60,765 nt of DNA from Hyphomicrobiaceae bacterium (lineage in GTDB: Bacteria; Pseudomonadota; Alphaproteobacteria; Rhizobiales; Hyphomicrobiaceae): contig PKEY01000006.1 of assembly GCA_002919265.1 (NCBI GenBank), positions 1-60,765 on the forward strand. Direction: 5' to 3'. The translations under genes were made by a program, and so were the position numbers. The notes beneath the pieces were generated by a model. The model ran no database searches. It saw nothing but the letters and a program-made list of their open reading frames with translations, and was not told where the DNA came from. This document shows, in pieces, positions 38,872 through 47,106 of the stretch; the stretch's first letter is position 1, and each line of letters starts with the position of its first letter.

Positions 38872-39569
38872 CAATGCTGATCCGTGTTTGGCTCCTGGCG
38901 CTTCTCACCGTTTTCGGCTCACTGAATGTTTTGGCGCAAGGGAAGGACCCGCGCGTTCCGCCCGGCACCGATCCGGGCGGCATGGCCGTGGCGCTGATTT
39001 CGGGTGGTATTGATTACACGCTCCCCGAGATCGCTGGCCGGCTCGCCCGCGATGGCGAGGGCGAGATTGTCGGCTGGGACTTTGTCGACGGTGATCCGTT
39101 GCCGTTCGCACCGGTTGGCGATCAATCCTCAAACGGGACAGTCCTGGCGAAGGCGCTTCTCGCCGAAGCGCCAAACGTGCGGCTTGTCCCTGTGCGCGTC
39201 GACTCCGGCCAGCCTCGGTCGCTCGCGAAGGCTCTGGCCTTCGTGGCGAAGACACCCGCGCGCGTTGTCTTGATCACCGCCCTGCCGGTAGATGATGACT
39301 TGGACTTGCTCCGTGCAGCTACGCAGGAGTTCAAACACCTACTGATCGTTGTCCCCGCAGGTTCGGAGATCGCAGATCTGGATAACGTGCTCCCGGCCAC
39401 GGCTTCAGACAGCGCCAAACCTGAAACCCAGAATTCGGCATTCCTGCTGAATTTGACCAGTGTTGCGAACGTGCTCCGTATCGCTGCTGAAGCTACCGCC
39501 AACGCACCGTCACTGGACGGCGCTGGACTGAAGCGTGCTGTGCTGGAACGGCAGCGGAAGCGGGATTGA
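38868..39569 (+). CDS. Exported degenerate subtilisin-like (S8) protein
   Basis: About 233 residues; GTG 38868 overlaps the mobB stop and ATG 38874 is an alternative. A signal peptide (LIRVWLLALLTVFGSLNVLA-Q) precedes a region aligning by eye with the subtilase core: VALISGGIDYTLPEI (where active enzymes have Asp-Thr-Gly), VGWDFVDGDPLPF, QSSNGTVLAKALLAEAP (active enzymes have His-Gly-Thr), VRLVPVRV, and LTSVANVLRIAAEATANAP (where Gly-Thr-Ser sits). So the catalytic Asp and His appear replaced by Ser/Gly and Asn, while the Ser position may remain. It is probably a non-catalytic binding protein. Role unknown; coupled to the Moco genes. Confidence 0.6.
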   Translation: MTMLIRVWLLALLTVFGSLNVLAQGKDPRVPPGTDPGGMAVALISGGIDYTLPEIAGRLARDGEGEIVGWDFVDGDPLPFAPVGDQSSNGTVLAKALLAEAPNVRLVPVRVDSGQPRSLAKALAFVAKTPARVVLITALPVDDDLDLLRAATQEFKHLLIVVPAGSEIADLDNVLPATASDSAKPETQNSAFLLNLTSVANVLRIAAEATANAPSLDGAGLKRAVLERQRKRD

Positions 39570-39584
39570 TCGGGAAGCTGTCCG

Positions 39585-40610
39585 TTATCCTCCAGTGACA
39601 CTCATATGGCGTGAAACAGCCGGCCGGCGCGTGCGGCGGTCGATGACGAAGTCGTGGCCCTTCGGTTTGCGGCTGATGGCTTCGTCGATGGCCGCATAGA
39701 GTACGGCGTCGTCATGGCTTGCGCGGAGAGGCGTGCGCAGGTCTGCGGCGTCCTCCTGCCCAAGGCACATGTAAAGAGTGCCTGTGCACGTAAGCCGCAC
39801 TCGATTGCAGCTTTCGCAGAAGTTGTGGGTCATCGGCGTGATAAAGCCGAGCCGCCCGCCCGTCTCGGCCACGCGCACATAGCGGGCGGGGCCACCAGTG
39901 CGGTAGGGGATGTCCTCGAGCGTGAAGCGGTCCATAAGCCGCGCGCGCACGATGGACAGCGGCAGGTACTGCTCCGTCCGATCCCCGTCTATGTCGCCAA
40001 GCGGCATGGTTTCGATGAGCGTCAGGTCATAGCCGCGACCGTGGGCGAACAGCAGCAGATCCTCGATTTCGTCCTCATTGACGCCCTTGAGAGCCACGGC
40101 GTTGATCTTGATCGCCAGCCCCGCCTTTTCGGCGGCAGCAAGCCCGTTCATCACCTGGCTGATGTCACCCCACCGTGTGATGGCCTTGAAGCGGTCGGGC
40201 CTCAGCGTGTCGAGCGAGACGTTAACGCGCTTCACCCCGCACGCGGCGAGCTCCGCGGCGTATTTGGGCAGCTGACTTCCGTTGGTCGTGAGCGTCAGCT
40301 CCTCCAGCGCGCCCATCTCAAGGTGCCGCGACAGCGCCCGGAACAGCCACATGATGTTCTTGCGCACGAGCGGCTCGCCGCCCGTGATCCGGATCTTGTT
40401 CACGCCCTTCGCGATGAAGGCCGAGCAAAGGCGATCAAGCTCCTCGAGCGTAAGCAAATCTTTCTTAGGCAGGAAGGTCATATGCTCGGACATGCAGTAG
40501 ACACAGCGGAAATCGCAGCGGTCCGTGACCGAGACCCGCAAATAGGTCACGTGGCGACCAAAGGGGTCGACCATTGGCCCAGTTGCCGGACGTGTTGCCT
40601 GCATATCCAT
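39585..40610 (-). CDS. moaA: GTP 3',8-cyclase MoaA
   Basis: 341 residues. Radical SAM enzyme for the first step of molybdenum cofactor synthesis: GTP to 3',8-cyclo-7,8-dihydro-GTP, processed by MoaC. The N-terminal [4Fe-4S] motif is CDFRCVYC, followed by [12 protein letters not shown]; the C-terminal cluster is [13 protein letters not shown] (Cys-x2-Cys-x13-Cys with the third Cys in LYMC or LTC). It ends in the conserved Gly-Gly tail (SVTGG) needed for activity. Convergent with the mob operon. Two nearby ATGs (40610, 40604) are possible starts. Confidence 0.95.
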   Translation of the reverse strand: MDMQATRPATGPMVDPFGRHVTYLRVSVTDRCDFRCVYCMSEHMTFLPKKDLLTLEELDRLCSAFIAKGVNKIRITGGEPLVRKNIMWLFRALSRHLEMGALEELTLTTNGSQLPKYAAELAACGVKRVNVSLDTLRPDRFKAITRWGDISQVMNGLAAAEKAGLAIKINAVALKGVNEDEIEDLLLFAHGRGYDLTLIETMPLGDIDGDRTEQYLPLSIVRARLMDRFTLEDIPYRTGGPARYVRVAETGGRLGFITPMTHNFCESCNRVRLTCTGTLYMCLGQEDAADLRTPLRASHDDAVLYAAIDEAISRKPKGHDFVIDRRTRRPAVSRHMSVTGG

Positions 40611-40961
40611 CAGCGAAACCTTGTGACGAAGGTGTCGTGCCAGCCCGCTTCAAGGGCCAGCACCCTAAGGGTAGCCTATCCTTGCCCAGATATCTATCCG
40701 CGCCGGGAGCCTGGCACGGAGCCAGTCAATCCCGACGCGGAATGTCAGGTGGCCCGAAGCAGACGGCAAATCAAGAGGCAAAGGGGAATTTGAAAAGCAT
40801 CGAGCGGGCGACAACTGTAACGCCATCTATTTGTTCTGCAGACGGCCAGCGGGGTTCCCGTCAGGAGTAGCCGTGGCAACTGTAACCCGGGACGATGTGC
40901 CAAAGTCCATTCAGGACGTTTTAGACTTCGGCCAATGATTCCCTAGCTGTGGGAGAGAACG
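40611..40961. other. Intergenic region between moaA and the DUF6494 gene
   Basis: About 350 bases between divergent genes. It contains the 40698-40740 stem-loop described separately, a small ACCCT/AGGGT repeat near 40672 and a GCCC/GGGC hairpin near 40653. The plus-strand DUF6494 gene has GGGAGAG before its ATG. No coding frame stands out. Confidence 0.45.
40698..40740 (-). ncRNA. Stem-loop element in the moaA leader
   Basis: A 15-bp interrupted stem: CCGCG (40698-40702) with CGCGG (40736-40740), CGGGA (40704-40708) with TCCCG (40730-40734), and CTGGC (40711-40715) with GCCAG (40721-40725), closed by a 5-nt loop. It is 88-130 bases upstream of the moaA start on the minus strand. The position suits a cofactor-sensing leader, as for known Moco riboswitches, but I do not recognise the Moco consensus; regulatory function is inferred. 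Confidence 0.4.
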
Positions 40962-41168
40962 ATGACCGAAAAGGACGTTGAGGATCGCTTCAATATCTCG
41001 CTACGCAAGTTTCTGAAGCACGTGGGCGTCACTTCGCAGCGCGAAATCGAGCGCATTGTGCGCGAGCAGAATCTGATGGGCAAAGGGCCGCTAAAGGTCC
41101 GTATGGAGCTCACTGCGGAGGGCACAGATTTGAAACACGTGGTAGAGGGTGAGATCGAGCTGAGCTGA
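40962..41168 (+). CDS. DUF6494-like small protein
   Basis: 68 residues with GGGAGAG just upstream of the ATG. The sequence FNISLRKFLKHVGVTSQREIE followed by a Lys/Gly-rich turn and LKHVVEGEIEL matches a small conserved proteobacterial family annotated as DUF6494. Soluble, mixed helix and strand, no Cys, no signal. Function unknown. Monocistronic as far as can be seen. Confidence 0.75.
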   Translation: MTEKDVEDRFNISLRKFLKHVGVTSQREIERIVREQNLMGKGPLKVRMELTAEGTDLKHVVEGEIELS

Positions 41169-41214
41169 ACGCGGTGAGCCAGCCTAATCGCGCGTTCAAC
41201 TTCCGCCTTTTGAT

Positions 41215-41238
41215 ATCCCGGGCTCAAAAGCCCGGGAT
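41215..41238. terminator. Perfect hairpin between convergent small genes
   Basis: ATCCCGGGCT (41215-41224) pairs perfectly with AGCCCGGGAT (41229-41238), 4-nt loop CAAA. It lies between the convergent DUF6494 and DUF4242 genes. Neither side has a strong T-run, so it may work as a weak terminator or 3'-end protector in both directions. Confidence 0.6.
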
Positions 41239-41249
41239 TAGGCGAACAA

Positions 41250-41525
41250 TTACTGGTTGGCCGTCGTCGGATCGATGATCCGGCGAATTTCGGTGATCTT
41301 GCTCGCCGGGAAGCCGCTGATTTCGGAATGCTTGCGGATCACGTCTTCGTCCTTCGCGAGATAGACGCAAAACGTCTTGTCCCCGGCCACATAGGATTCG
41401 ACCCACTGAATATCGGGAGCCAGTTGACGAAGGGCTTCGTTGGATTTTTCGGCTGCGGCCCGAAGCTGTTCCCGCTCCAGAGTGCCCACCTGAGGGATAT
41501 CGCGCTCGATGATGTAGCGCCTCAT
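41250..41525 (-). CDS. DUF4242 domain protein
   Basis: 91 residues. The layout RYIIERDIPQVG at the start, then AAEKSNEALRQLAPDIQWVESYVAGDKTFCVYLA with the conserved Cys and final HSEISGFPASKITEIRRIIDP, identifies the DUF4242 family of small ferredoxin-like-fold proteins, one of which (Streptomyces SCO4226) binds nickel. Cytoplasmic. Divergent from the M24 gene by about 110 bases. Confidence 0.82.
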   Translation of the reverse strand: MRRYIIERDIPQVGTLEREQLRAAAEKSNEALRQLAPDIQWVESYVAGDKTFCVYLAKDEDVIRKHSEISGFPASKITEIRRIIDPTTANQ

Positions 41526-41637
41526 GCCTTCCTCCCAGATTCGATGTTAACGTGCTGGTTCAGGCTCCCCCCGACGGGACCACTGTAAACCAAAACGGGT
41601 GCCCTGACACCCAAAGACGTGTGGGAGGTAACGGGCA

Positions 41638-42789
41638 ATGCCGCTCCATTTCTCTGTCGAGGAACTTGCCAATCGTCGCCAGCGCGCTTGCGCCGAGATG
41701 AAGCGCCGGGGCCTCGATGCTCTTCTGCTGTTTCGGCAGGAGAGCATGTACTACCTCACAGGCTACGACACCTTTGGCTATGTCTATTTCCAGTGCCTGG
41801 TTCTGACCGCTGACGGCCGCATGGTGCTGCTCACCCGCGCGCCGGATTTGCGGCAGGCTCGTTACACGTCCGTCATCGAGGACATTCGGATCTGGGTGGA
41901 CCGCGAAGGCGCGAAACCCGCTGAGGAGCTGAAGAGCATTCTAGCGGAGGCGGGGCTCGCAGGGCAGCGGCTGGGCGTCGAATATGACGCATATGGACTG
42001 ACGGCAGCCGTCGGCAAGAAGCTCGATGCATCGCTCGAAGGTTTTGCAACGCTGGAGGACGCGTCCGACCTTGTTTCCCGTCTGCGCCTTGTCAAAAGCC
42101 CCGCCGAAATCGCGTACGTTCGCAAGGCTGCCGAATTGGCCGATGTTGCGTGGGATGAGGCCGTCCGCCTTGCGGCCCCGGGCGTGGACGAAGCCGAAAT
42201 TCTGGCCGCCATGCACGGCGCCATTTTTCGTGGTGGCGGTGACGATCCGGCAAATGAGTTCATTATCGGCTCCGGTCCTGGCGCCTTGATGTGCCGGTAT
42301 TTCACGGGCCGGCGCAAACTCGATCCTGAAGACAACCTGACGCTCGAATTTGCGGGCACCTACCGGCATTACCACTCGTGTCTCTTCCGTACGCTCCGCA
42401 TCGGAACGCCGCCGCAGCGCCAGCGCGATCTTTACGCCGTCGCGTGCGAGGCTTTGATGGCCTGCGAGGAGACTCTGCGGCCGGGCAAGACTGTCGGAGA
42501 GGTGTTCGAGGCCCATGCCCGCACGCTCGACCGGGCAGGGCTGCAGGCGCACCGCCTCAATGCCTGCGGTTATAGCCTTGGCACCACCTTTGCTCCGAAC
42601 TGGATGGATTGGCCGATGATCTACGCCGGCAATCCGATCGTGCTGGAGCCCGGTATGGTTTTCTTCCTGCATATGGTCATTTTCGACAGCGATGCCGGCA
42701 TCCCGGCCAGCGTCGGTCGCACCTCGCTCGTGACGGAAATAGGTGCCGAACCGCTTTCGCGCGCCGATCTCGATCTCGTGGTGAAGTGA
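41638..42789 (+). CDS. M24-family pita-bread protein without metal ligands (creatinase/ectoine hydrolase-like)
   Basis: 383 residues. N-terminal creatinase domain (about 1-135), then the pita-bread domain. In metallo-members two Asp, one His and two Glu bind metals. Here the first Asp region reads LEFAGTYRHYHSCLFRT (Glu and Cys in place of the two Asp), the His region reads NACGYSLGTTF (Tyr for His) and the Glu region reads EPGMVFFLHMVIF (Glu replaced). This is the pattern of metal-independent hydrolases such as creatinase and of DoeA/EutD-type ectoine hydrolases. So hydrolysis of a small amidine or amide is more likely than peptidase activity. First gene of a possible operon with three acid-metabolism enzymes. 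Confidence 0.8.
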   Translation: MPLHFSVEELANRRQRACAEMKRRGLDALLLFRQESMYYLTGYDTFGYVYFQCLVLTADGRMVLLTRAPDLRQARYTSVIEDIRIWVDREGAKPAEELKSILAEAGLAGQRLGVEYDAYGLTAAVGKKLDASLEGFATLEDASDLVSRLRLVKSPAEIAYVRKAAELADVAWDEAVRLAAPGVDEAEILAAMHGAIFRGGGDDPANEFIIGSGPGALMCRYFTGRRKLDPEDNLTLEFAGTYRHYHSCLFRTLRIGTPPQRQRDLYAVACEALMACEETLRPGKTVGEVFEAHARTLDRAGLQAHRLNACGYSLGTTFAPNWMDWPMIYAGNPIVLEPGMVFFLHMVIFDSDAGIPASVGRTSLVTEIGAEPLSRADLDLVVK

Positions 42790-42928
42790 AGGGTCAGGGG
42801 CGCGAGCCAGCTCTGATGCTTCCGCTATTCTCCCGCTCCATCAAATGGGATATGCGGTAGGCATAAGCCCGCGGTGCCCGCCTCTACCGCGAACCAAACA
42901 ACGCAGCATCACACCAAGGATAACGGAA

Positions 42929-43702
42929 ATGTCGGAGAAAACGCTAAGGCAGCGCGCCATGCAGGGCGAGCTTGTGCTGGGTGCGATGGTATTTGAGTGC
43001 TTTACGCCCGGAATTGCGCAAATTCTGAAGCTCGCGGGCTGCGAGTTCGTGCTCTACGACATGGAGCATACGGGCATGGGCCTCGAGACCTTGAAGATGC
43101 AAGTCGCGGCCTGCCGTGGCCTCGGCGTGGCTCCCATGGTTCGTGTTCCGCGCGGAGAGTATCACTTCCTGGCGCGTGCGCTGGACGTGGGCGCGCAGGG
43201 TGTGATGATCCCGATGGTCGAAAGCGAGGCGCAGGCCCGGGCGATCGTCGAAGCAACGCGGTATCCGCCGAAAGGCCGGCGTGGCGCGGCGTTCGGTTTT
43301 CCGCATGACGATTACGCGCCGGGGAACCCGGTCGACAAGATCAAGGTCGCGGACGAGCGCAATATCGTCATCGCGCAAATTGAAACGGAGCGCGGCCTCG
43401 CTGCCGTTGAGGAGATCGCGGCCGTCGATGGCATCGACGTGCTCTGGGTCGGTCATTTCGATCTGACCAACTTCCTCGGCATTCCCGGCCAGTTCGACAA
43501 TCCGAAGTACCTCGACGCCATCAAGCGCGTGGTTGAGACGGCGCGCAGATACAAGAAGGGCCTTGGCTTCATGCCGACGGATGCGCGCTGGGCTGAGGAA
43601 TACAAGCAGCACGGCTTCAACATGCTGGCTGCCGGTACCGATCAGGGCATTCTCCTCGAGGGGTACAAGCGCATTCTGCAGGCCGTCGGGGGCAAGGCAT
43701 GA
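42929..43702 (+). CDS. HpcH/HpaI-family aldolase
   Basis: 257 residues; ATG 42929 has AAGGA 8 bases upstream. Class II aldolase of 2-oxo-3-deoxy acids. Visible active-site residues: His in YDMEHTG, Arg in VRVPRGE, metal Glu in AQIETERG and Asp in GHFDLTNFLG. These enzymes cleave 4-hydroxy-2-oxo acids to pyruvate plus an aldehyde. The gene overlaps the next dehydrogenase by ATGA (43699-43702), so the two act in the same pathway. Confidence 0.88.
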   Translation: MSEKTLRQRAMQGELVLGAMVFECFTPGIAQILKLAGCEFVLYDMEHTGMGLETLKMQVAACRGLGVAPMVRVPRGEYHFLARALDVGAQGVMIPMVESEAQARAIVEATRYPPKGRRGAAFGFPHDDYAPGNPVDKIKVADERNIVIAQIETERGLAAVEEIAAVDGIDVLWVGHFDLTNFLGIPGQFDNPKYLDAIKRVVETARRYKKGLGFMPTDARWAEEYKQHGFNMLAAGTDQGILLEGYKRILQAVGGKA

Positions 43703-44694
43703 CGTTCAAGGTTGGTGTCTTCAGCGATCTGCGCAATTCGCGTGGAGAGCCCATTTTTGGCCGAAAGCCACTCGAGGTTCTGAATCAGCCTGGACTCGAA
43801 TGGGAATGGATCGAGGGCGACTATCCTGAGATCACGCCGGAGATAGCCGCGAAATACGACGCCCTGCACATCAATCTGCAGCGTGTTACGGAAGCCTCTG
43901 TTTCCAGGCCGGATCGCCGGGTGAAGATTATCGCGCGGAACGGCGTCGGTTATGACACCGTCGACGTCGCGGCCTGTACGCGTAACGGCGTGCTGGTCAC
44001 CAACACGCCTCTCGCCGTGCGGCGCCCCGTTGCGGTTGCTGCGTTGACGCTGGTATTCGCACTGGCCGGCCGGCTGTTCGAAAAGGACGAATTGGTCCGC
44101 ACGAACCGTTGGAATGACCGCAACGATTTCATGGGCTATGGCCTGACGACACGCACCCTGGGCCTTGTCGGGGCGGGGAGCATTGGCCAGGAGATCATCC
44201 GACTCGCGAGGCCGTTTTTCGGCCGGATTATCGCAACCGATCCTTACGTCGATGCAGGCGCGATAAAGGAACTCGGGGCCGAATTGCTGCCGTTCGACGA
44301 CGTCATGCGGCAGTCAGATTTCGTCGTCGTCTGCTGCCTGCTTTCCCCGGAAACGCGCCATCTCATCAACGCGCGTGCATTCAGCCTGATGAAGCGGACG
44401 GCTTTCTTCGTGAATGTCGGCCGCGGCCCGATCCACAATGAAGCAGCACTGGTTGAGGCTCTGCAGACGGGCCAAATAGCGGGGGCTGCGCTCGATGTGA
44501 CAGAGATAGAACCGCTGCCTCCGGACAGTCCACTTATCCGCCTCAAGAACACGATTCTCACACCGCATGCGCTCTGCTGGACGGATGAGTGCTTTGAGGA
44601 CATCGCGACGACGGCGTTGACCTCGATTGTCGATGTCATGAACGGCCGGCGTCCCAAGCATCTCGTCAATCCGGACGCCTGGGAAGGGTCATAG
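43699..44694 (+). CDS. D-isomer-specific 2-hydroxyacid dehydrogenase family protein
   Basis: 331 residues. Rossmann domain with GLVGAGSIGQE and then Asp-Pro (ATDPY), suggesting NAD use. Catalytic residues are in the usual places: Arg in NVGRGPIHNE (and Arg in IARNGVGYD), Glu in DVTEIEPLP and His in LTPHALCWTDE. It would interconvert a 2-oxo acid and its D-2-hydroxyacid. Coupled to the HpcH-family aldolase upstream and followed by an RraA-like aldolase. Confidence 0.88.
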   Translation: MTFKVGVFSDLRNSRGEPIFGRKPLEVLNQPGLEWEWIEGDYPEITPEIAAKYDALHINLQRVTEASVSRPDRRVKIIARNGVGYDTVDVAACTRNGVLVTNTPLAVRRPVAVAALTLVFALAGRLFEKDELVRTNRWNDRNDFMGYGLTTRTLGLVGAGSIGQEIIRLARPFFGRIIATDPYVDAGAIKELGAELLPFDDVMRQSDFVVVCCLLSPETRHLINARAFSLMKRTAFFVNVGRGPIHNEAALVEALQTGQIAGAALDVTEIEPLPPDSPLIRLKNTILTPHALCWTDECFEDIATTALTSIVDVMNGRRPKHLVNPDAWEGS

Positions 44695-44734
44695 ACAGTC
44701 ACGGGGCAGAACGAAAACGAGAGGAAATTGCCCA

Positions 44735-45391
44735 ATGTCGGCATCATTGGAAGAAATTCGTGAGAAACTCTTCACGTCCGTATTGTCCGACTGTCTCGAC
44801 GCCGTCGGCCTCATGAACCAGGCGCTGCCCTCTCGAATCCGGCCGCTTGACGACTCGCTCGTCATGGTGGGGCGGGCGCGGACGGCAGCGTTCATGGAGG
44901 TGTACCATCACGAGCCCGGCACGAATCCGTACGAGCTGGAGATTGAGCTCGTCGACAGTCTGAAGCCCGGCGACATTCCCGTGTTTGCCTGCTCGAACCC
45001 GGCGCGCGTTGCACCGTGGGGCGAGCTGCTGTCGACGGCAGCGCAGGTGCGCGGCGCGGCCGGCGCGCTGATGGACGGCTGTACGCGCGATGTTAAGGCG
45101 ATCCGCGCAATGCGCTTCCCCGTCTTTCACGGAGGAATTGCTCCGCTGGACAGCAAGGGTCGTGGCCGCATCATGGCCATCGACGTGCCGATTGAGTGTG
45201 CGGGCGTACGCGTTGAACCGGGCGATCTCATATTCGGCGATGCCGATGGTGTCGTCGTCATCCCGCAGCGCGTTGAGGAAGAGGTGCTGAAGCTCGCCTT
45301 CGAGAAAGTAAAGGGCGAGAACAGCACCCTCGAAGCGCTGAGACGCGGCGAGAAGCTCGCTGACGTCTTCGCGCGCCACGGAATTCTCTGA
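44735..45391 (+). CDS. RraA family protein, probable 4-hydroxy-4-methyl-2-oxoglutarate-type aldolase
   Basis: 218 residues. The RraA/HMG-aldolase motif is intact: WGELLSTAAQVRGAAGALMDGCTRD, with the Asp and Arg (DGCTRD) that bind metal and oxo acid in true aldolases, unlike regulatory RraA. C-terminal GDADGVVVIP is also conserved. Likely splits a 4-hydroxy-2-oxo dicarboxylate to pyruvate plus another acid, or decarboxylates oxaloacetate. Last gene of the 41.6-45.4 kb group; convergent with hutU. Confidence 0.87.
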   Translation: MSASLEEIREKLFTSVLSDCLDAVGLMNQALPSRIRPLDDSLVMVGRARTAAFMEVYHHEPGTNPYELEIELVDSLKPGDIPVFACSNPARVAPWGELLSTAAQVRGAAGALMDGCTRDVKAIRAMRFPVFHGGIAPLDSKGRGRIMAIDVPIECAGVRVEPGDLIFGDADGVVVIPQRVEEEVLKLAFEKVKGENSTLEALRRGEKLADVFARHGIL

Positions 45392-45410
45392 CTGATGCCG
45401 ACCGCTTAGC

Positions 45411-47081
45411 TTAGCCGAGAATGCCGGGCAGTTTCAGCCCGTGCTCGCGTGCGCAGGCAATGGCGATTTCGTAGCCGGCATCGGCGTGGCGCATCACGCC
45501 GGTGGCTGGGTCATTCCAGAGCACGCGCTCGATGCGGCGCGCCGCTTCCGGTGTACCGTCGCAGCAAATGACCATGCCGGCATGCTGCGAAAAGCCCATT
45601 CCGACGCCGCCCCCGTGGTGCAGTGACACCCAGGTCGCACCGGACGCCGTGTTGAGAAGCGCGTTGAGAAGGGGCCAGTCCGAGACCGCGTCTGAGCCGT
45701 CCTTCATCGCCTCGGTCTCGCGGTTCGGTGAGGCGACCGAGCCGGAATCGAGGTGATCGCGACCGATGACGATGGGTGCTTTCAATTCCCCTTTGGCGAC
45801 CATCTCGTTGAAGGCGAGGCCCACGCGATGGCGATCGCCGAGCCCAAGCCAGCAGATGCGAGCTGGCAGTCCCTGGAATTTGATGCGCTGCCGCGCCATG
45901 TCGAGCCACTGGTGAAGGTGCTTGTTGTCGGGCAGCAGCTCTTTGACCTTTTCGTCAGTCTTGTAGATGTCCTCGGGATCGCCCGACAGCGCGACCCATC
46001 GGAAGGGTCCGATGCCGCGGCAGAACAGCGGGCGGATATAGGCGGGGACGAAGCCAGGGAATGCGAAGGCTTTTTCGAACCCTTCCTCCTTCGCCATCTG
46101 GCGGATGTTGTTGCCGTAATCGAGAGTGGGCACGCCCGCCTCCCAGAAGGCGACCATCGCCTCGACATGCTCGCGCATGGACGCGCGCGCGGCAGCTTCT
46201 ACGGCCTTCGGATCTGTCTCGCGCTTCTTGCGCCACTCTGCCAGCGACCAGCCTTTCGGGAGATAACCGTTGATCGGATCGTGGGCGGAGGTTTGGTCGG
46301 TGAGGATGTCCGGGCGCACGCCACGGCGAAAAAGCTCGGGCACGATTTCCGCAGCGTTGCCCAGAAGGCCGACGGATTTCGCTTCTCCCGCCTTCGTCCA
46401 GCGCTCGATCATGTTGAGCGCTTCATCGAGCGAGTCCGTGCTTTCATCGAGGTAGCGGGTGCGCAAGCGAAACGCGATGCGGTCCGGATCACATTCGATG
46501 GTGAGGCAGCAGGCACCGGCCATGACTGCCGCCAGAGGCTGAGCGCCGCCCATGCCGCCAAGGCCCGCTGTCAGGATCCAGCGGCCTTTGAGATTGCCGC
46601 CGTAATGCTGGCGGCCGGCTTCCGCAAACGTTTCGTAAGTACCCTGAACGATGCCCTGCGTGCCGATGTATATCCATGAGCCCGCAGTCATCTGGCCGTA
46701 CATCATCAGGCCTTTGCGGTCGAGCTCGTTGAAATGGTCCCAGGTCGCCCAGTGCGGAACGAGGTTGGAATTTGCGATGAGCACACGCGGCGCATCGGTG
46801 TGCGTGCGGAAGATGCCGACCGGTTTTCCGGATTGAATGAGCAGGGTTTCGTCGTTCTCGAGTGAGCGGAGGGCGGCAACGATGCGGTCAAAATCTTCCC
46901 AGGTACGCGCTGCTCGGCCGATGCCACCATAAACGACGAGCTCATTCGGATTTTCTGCAACATCCGGGTCGAGATTGTTCATCAGCATGCGAAGTGGCGC
47001 TTCCGTGGACCAGGACTTCGCACTAATTTCGGGCCCGCGCGGTGCGCGTACTTCGCGGATGTTGTGGCGGGGGTTGGCCAT
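45411..47081 (-). CDS. hutU: Urocanate hydratase HutU
   Basis: 556 residues, the expected length; the ATG at 47081 has GGAGG upstream, and the longer upstream open frame only runs into hutH on the same strand. Converts urocanate to 4-imidazolone-5-propionate using tightly bound NAD+. Conserved segments include [40 protein letters not shown] (NAD-binding) and the C-terminal [17 protein letters not shown]. Last gene of the hutI-hutH-hutU operon. Confidence 0.97.
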   Translation of the reverse strand: MANPRHNIREVRAPRGPEISAKSWSTEAPLRMLMNNLDPDVAENPNELVVYGGIGRAARTWEDFDRIVAALRSLENDETLLIQSGKPVGIFRTHTDAPRVLIANSNLVPHWATWDHFNELDRKGLMMYGQMTAGSWIYIGTQGIVQGTYETFAEAGRQHYGGNLKGRWILTAGLGGMGGAQPLAAVMAGACCLTIECDPDRIAFRLRTRYLDESTDSLDEALNMIERWTKAGEAKSVGLLGNAAEIVPELFRRGVRPDILTDQTSAHDPINGYLPKGWSLAEWRKKRETDPKAVEAAARASMREHVEAMVAFWEAGVPTLDYGNNIRQMAKEEGFEKAFAFPGFVPAYIRPLFCRGIGPFRWVALSGDPEDIYKTDEKVKELLPDNKHLHQWLDMARQRIKFQGLPARICWLGLGDRHRVGLAFNEMVAKGELKAPIVIGRDHLDSGSVASPNRETEAMKDGSDAVSDWPLLNALLNTASGATWVSLHHGGGVGMGFSQHAGMVICCDGTPEAARRIERVLWNDPATGVMRHADAGYEIAIACAREHGLKLPGILG

Positions 47082-47106
47082 TGTCGTCCTCCGAAAATCC
47101 GGATGG

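Noticed and set aside
41638-42789. Xaa-Pro aminopeptidase activity for the M24 protein
   Set aside because: The metal-binding Asp, His and Glu positions are all substituted, so a metallopeptidase label would mislead.
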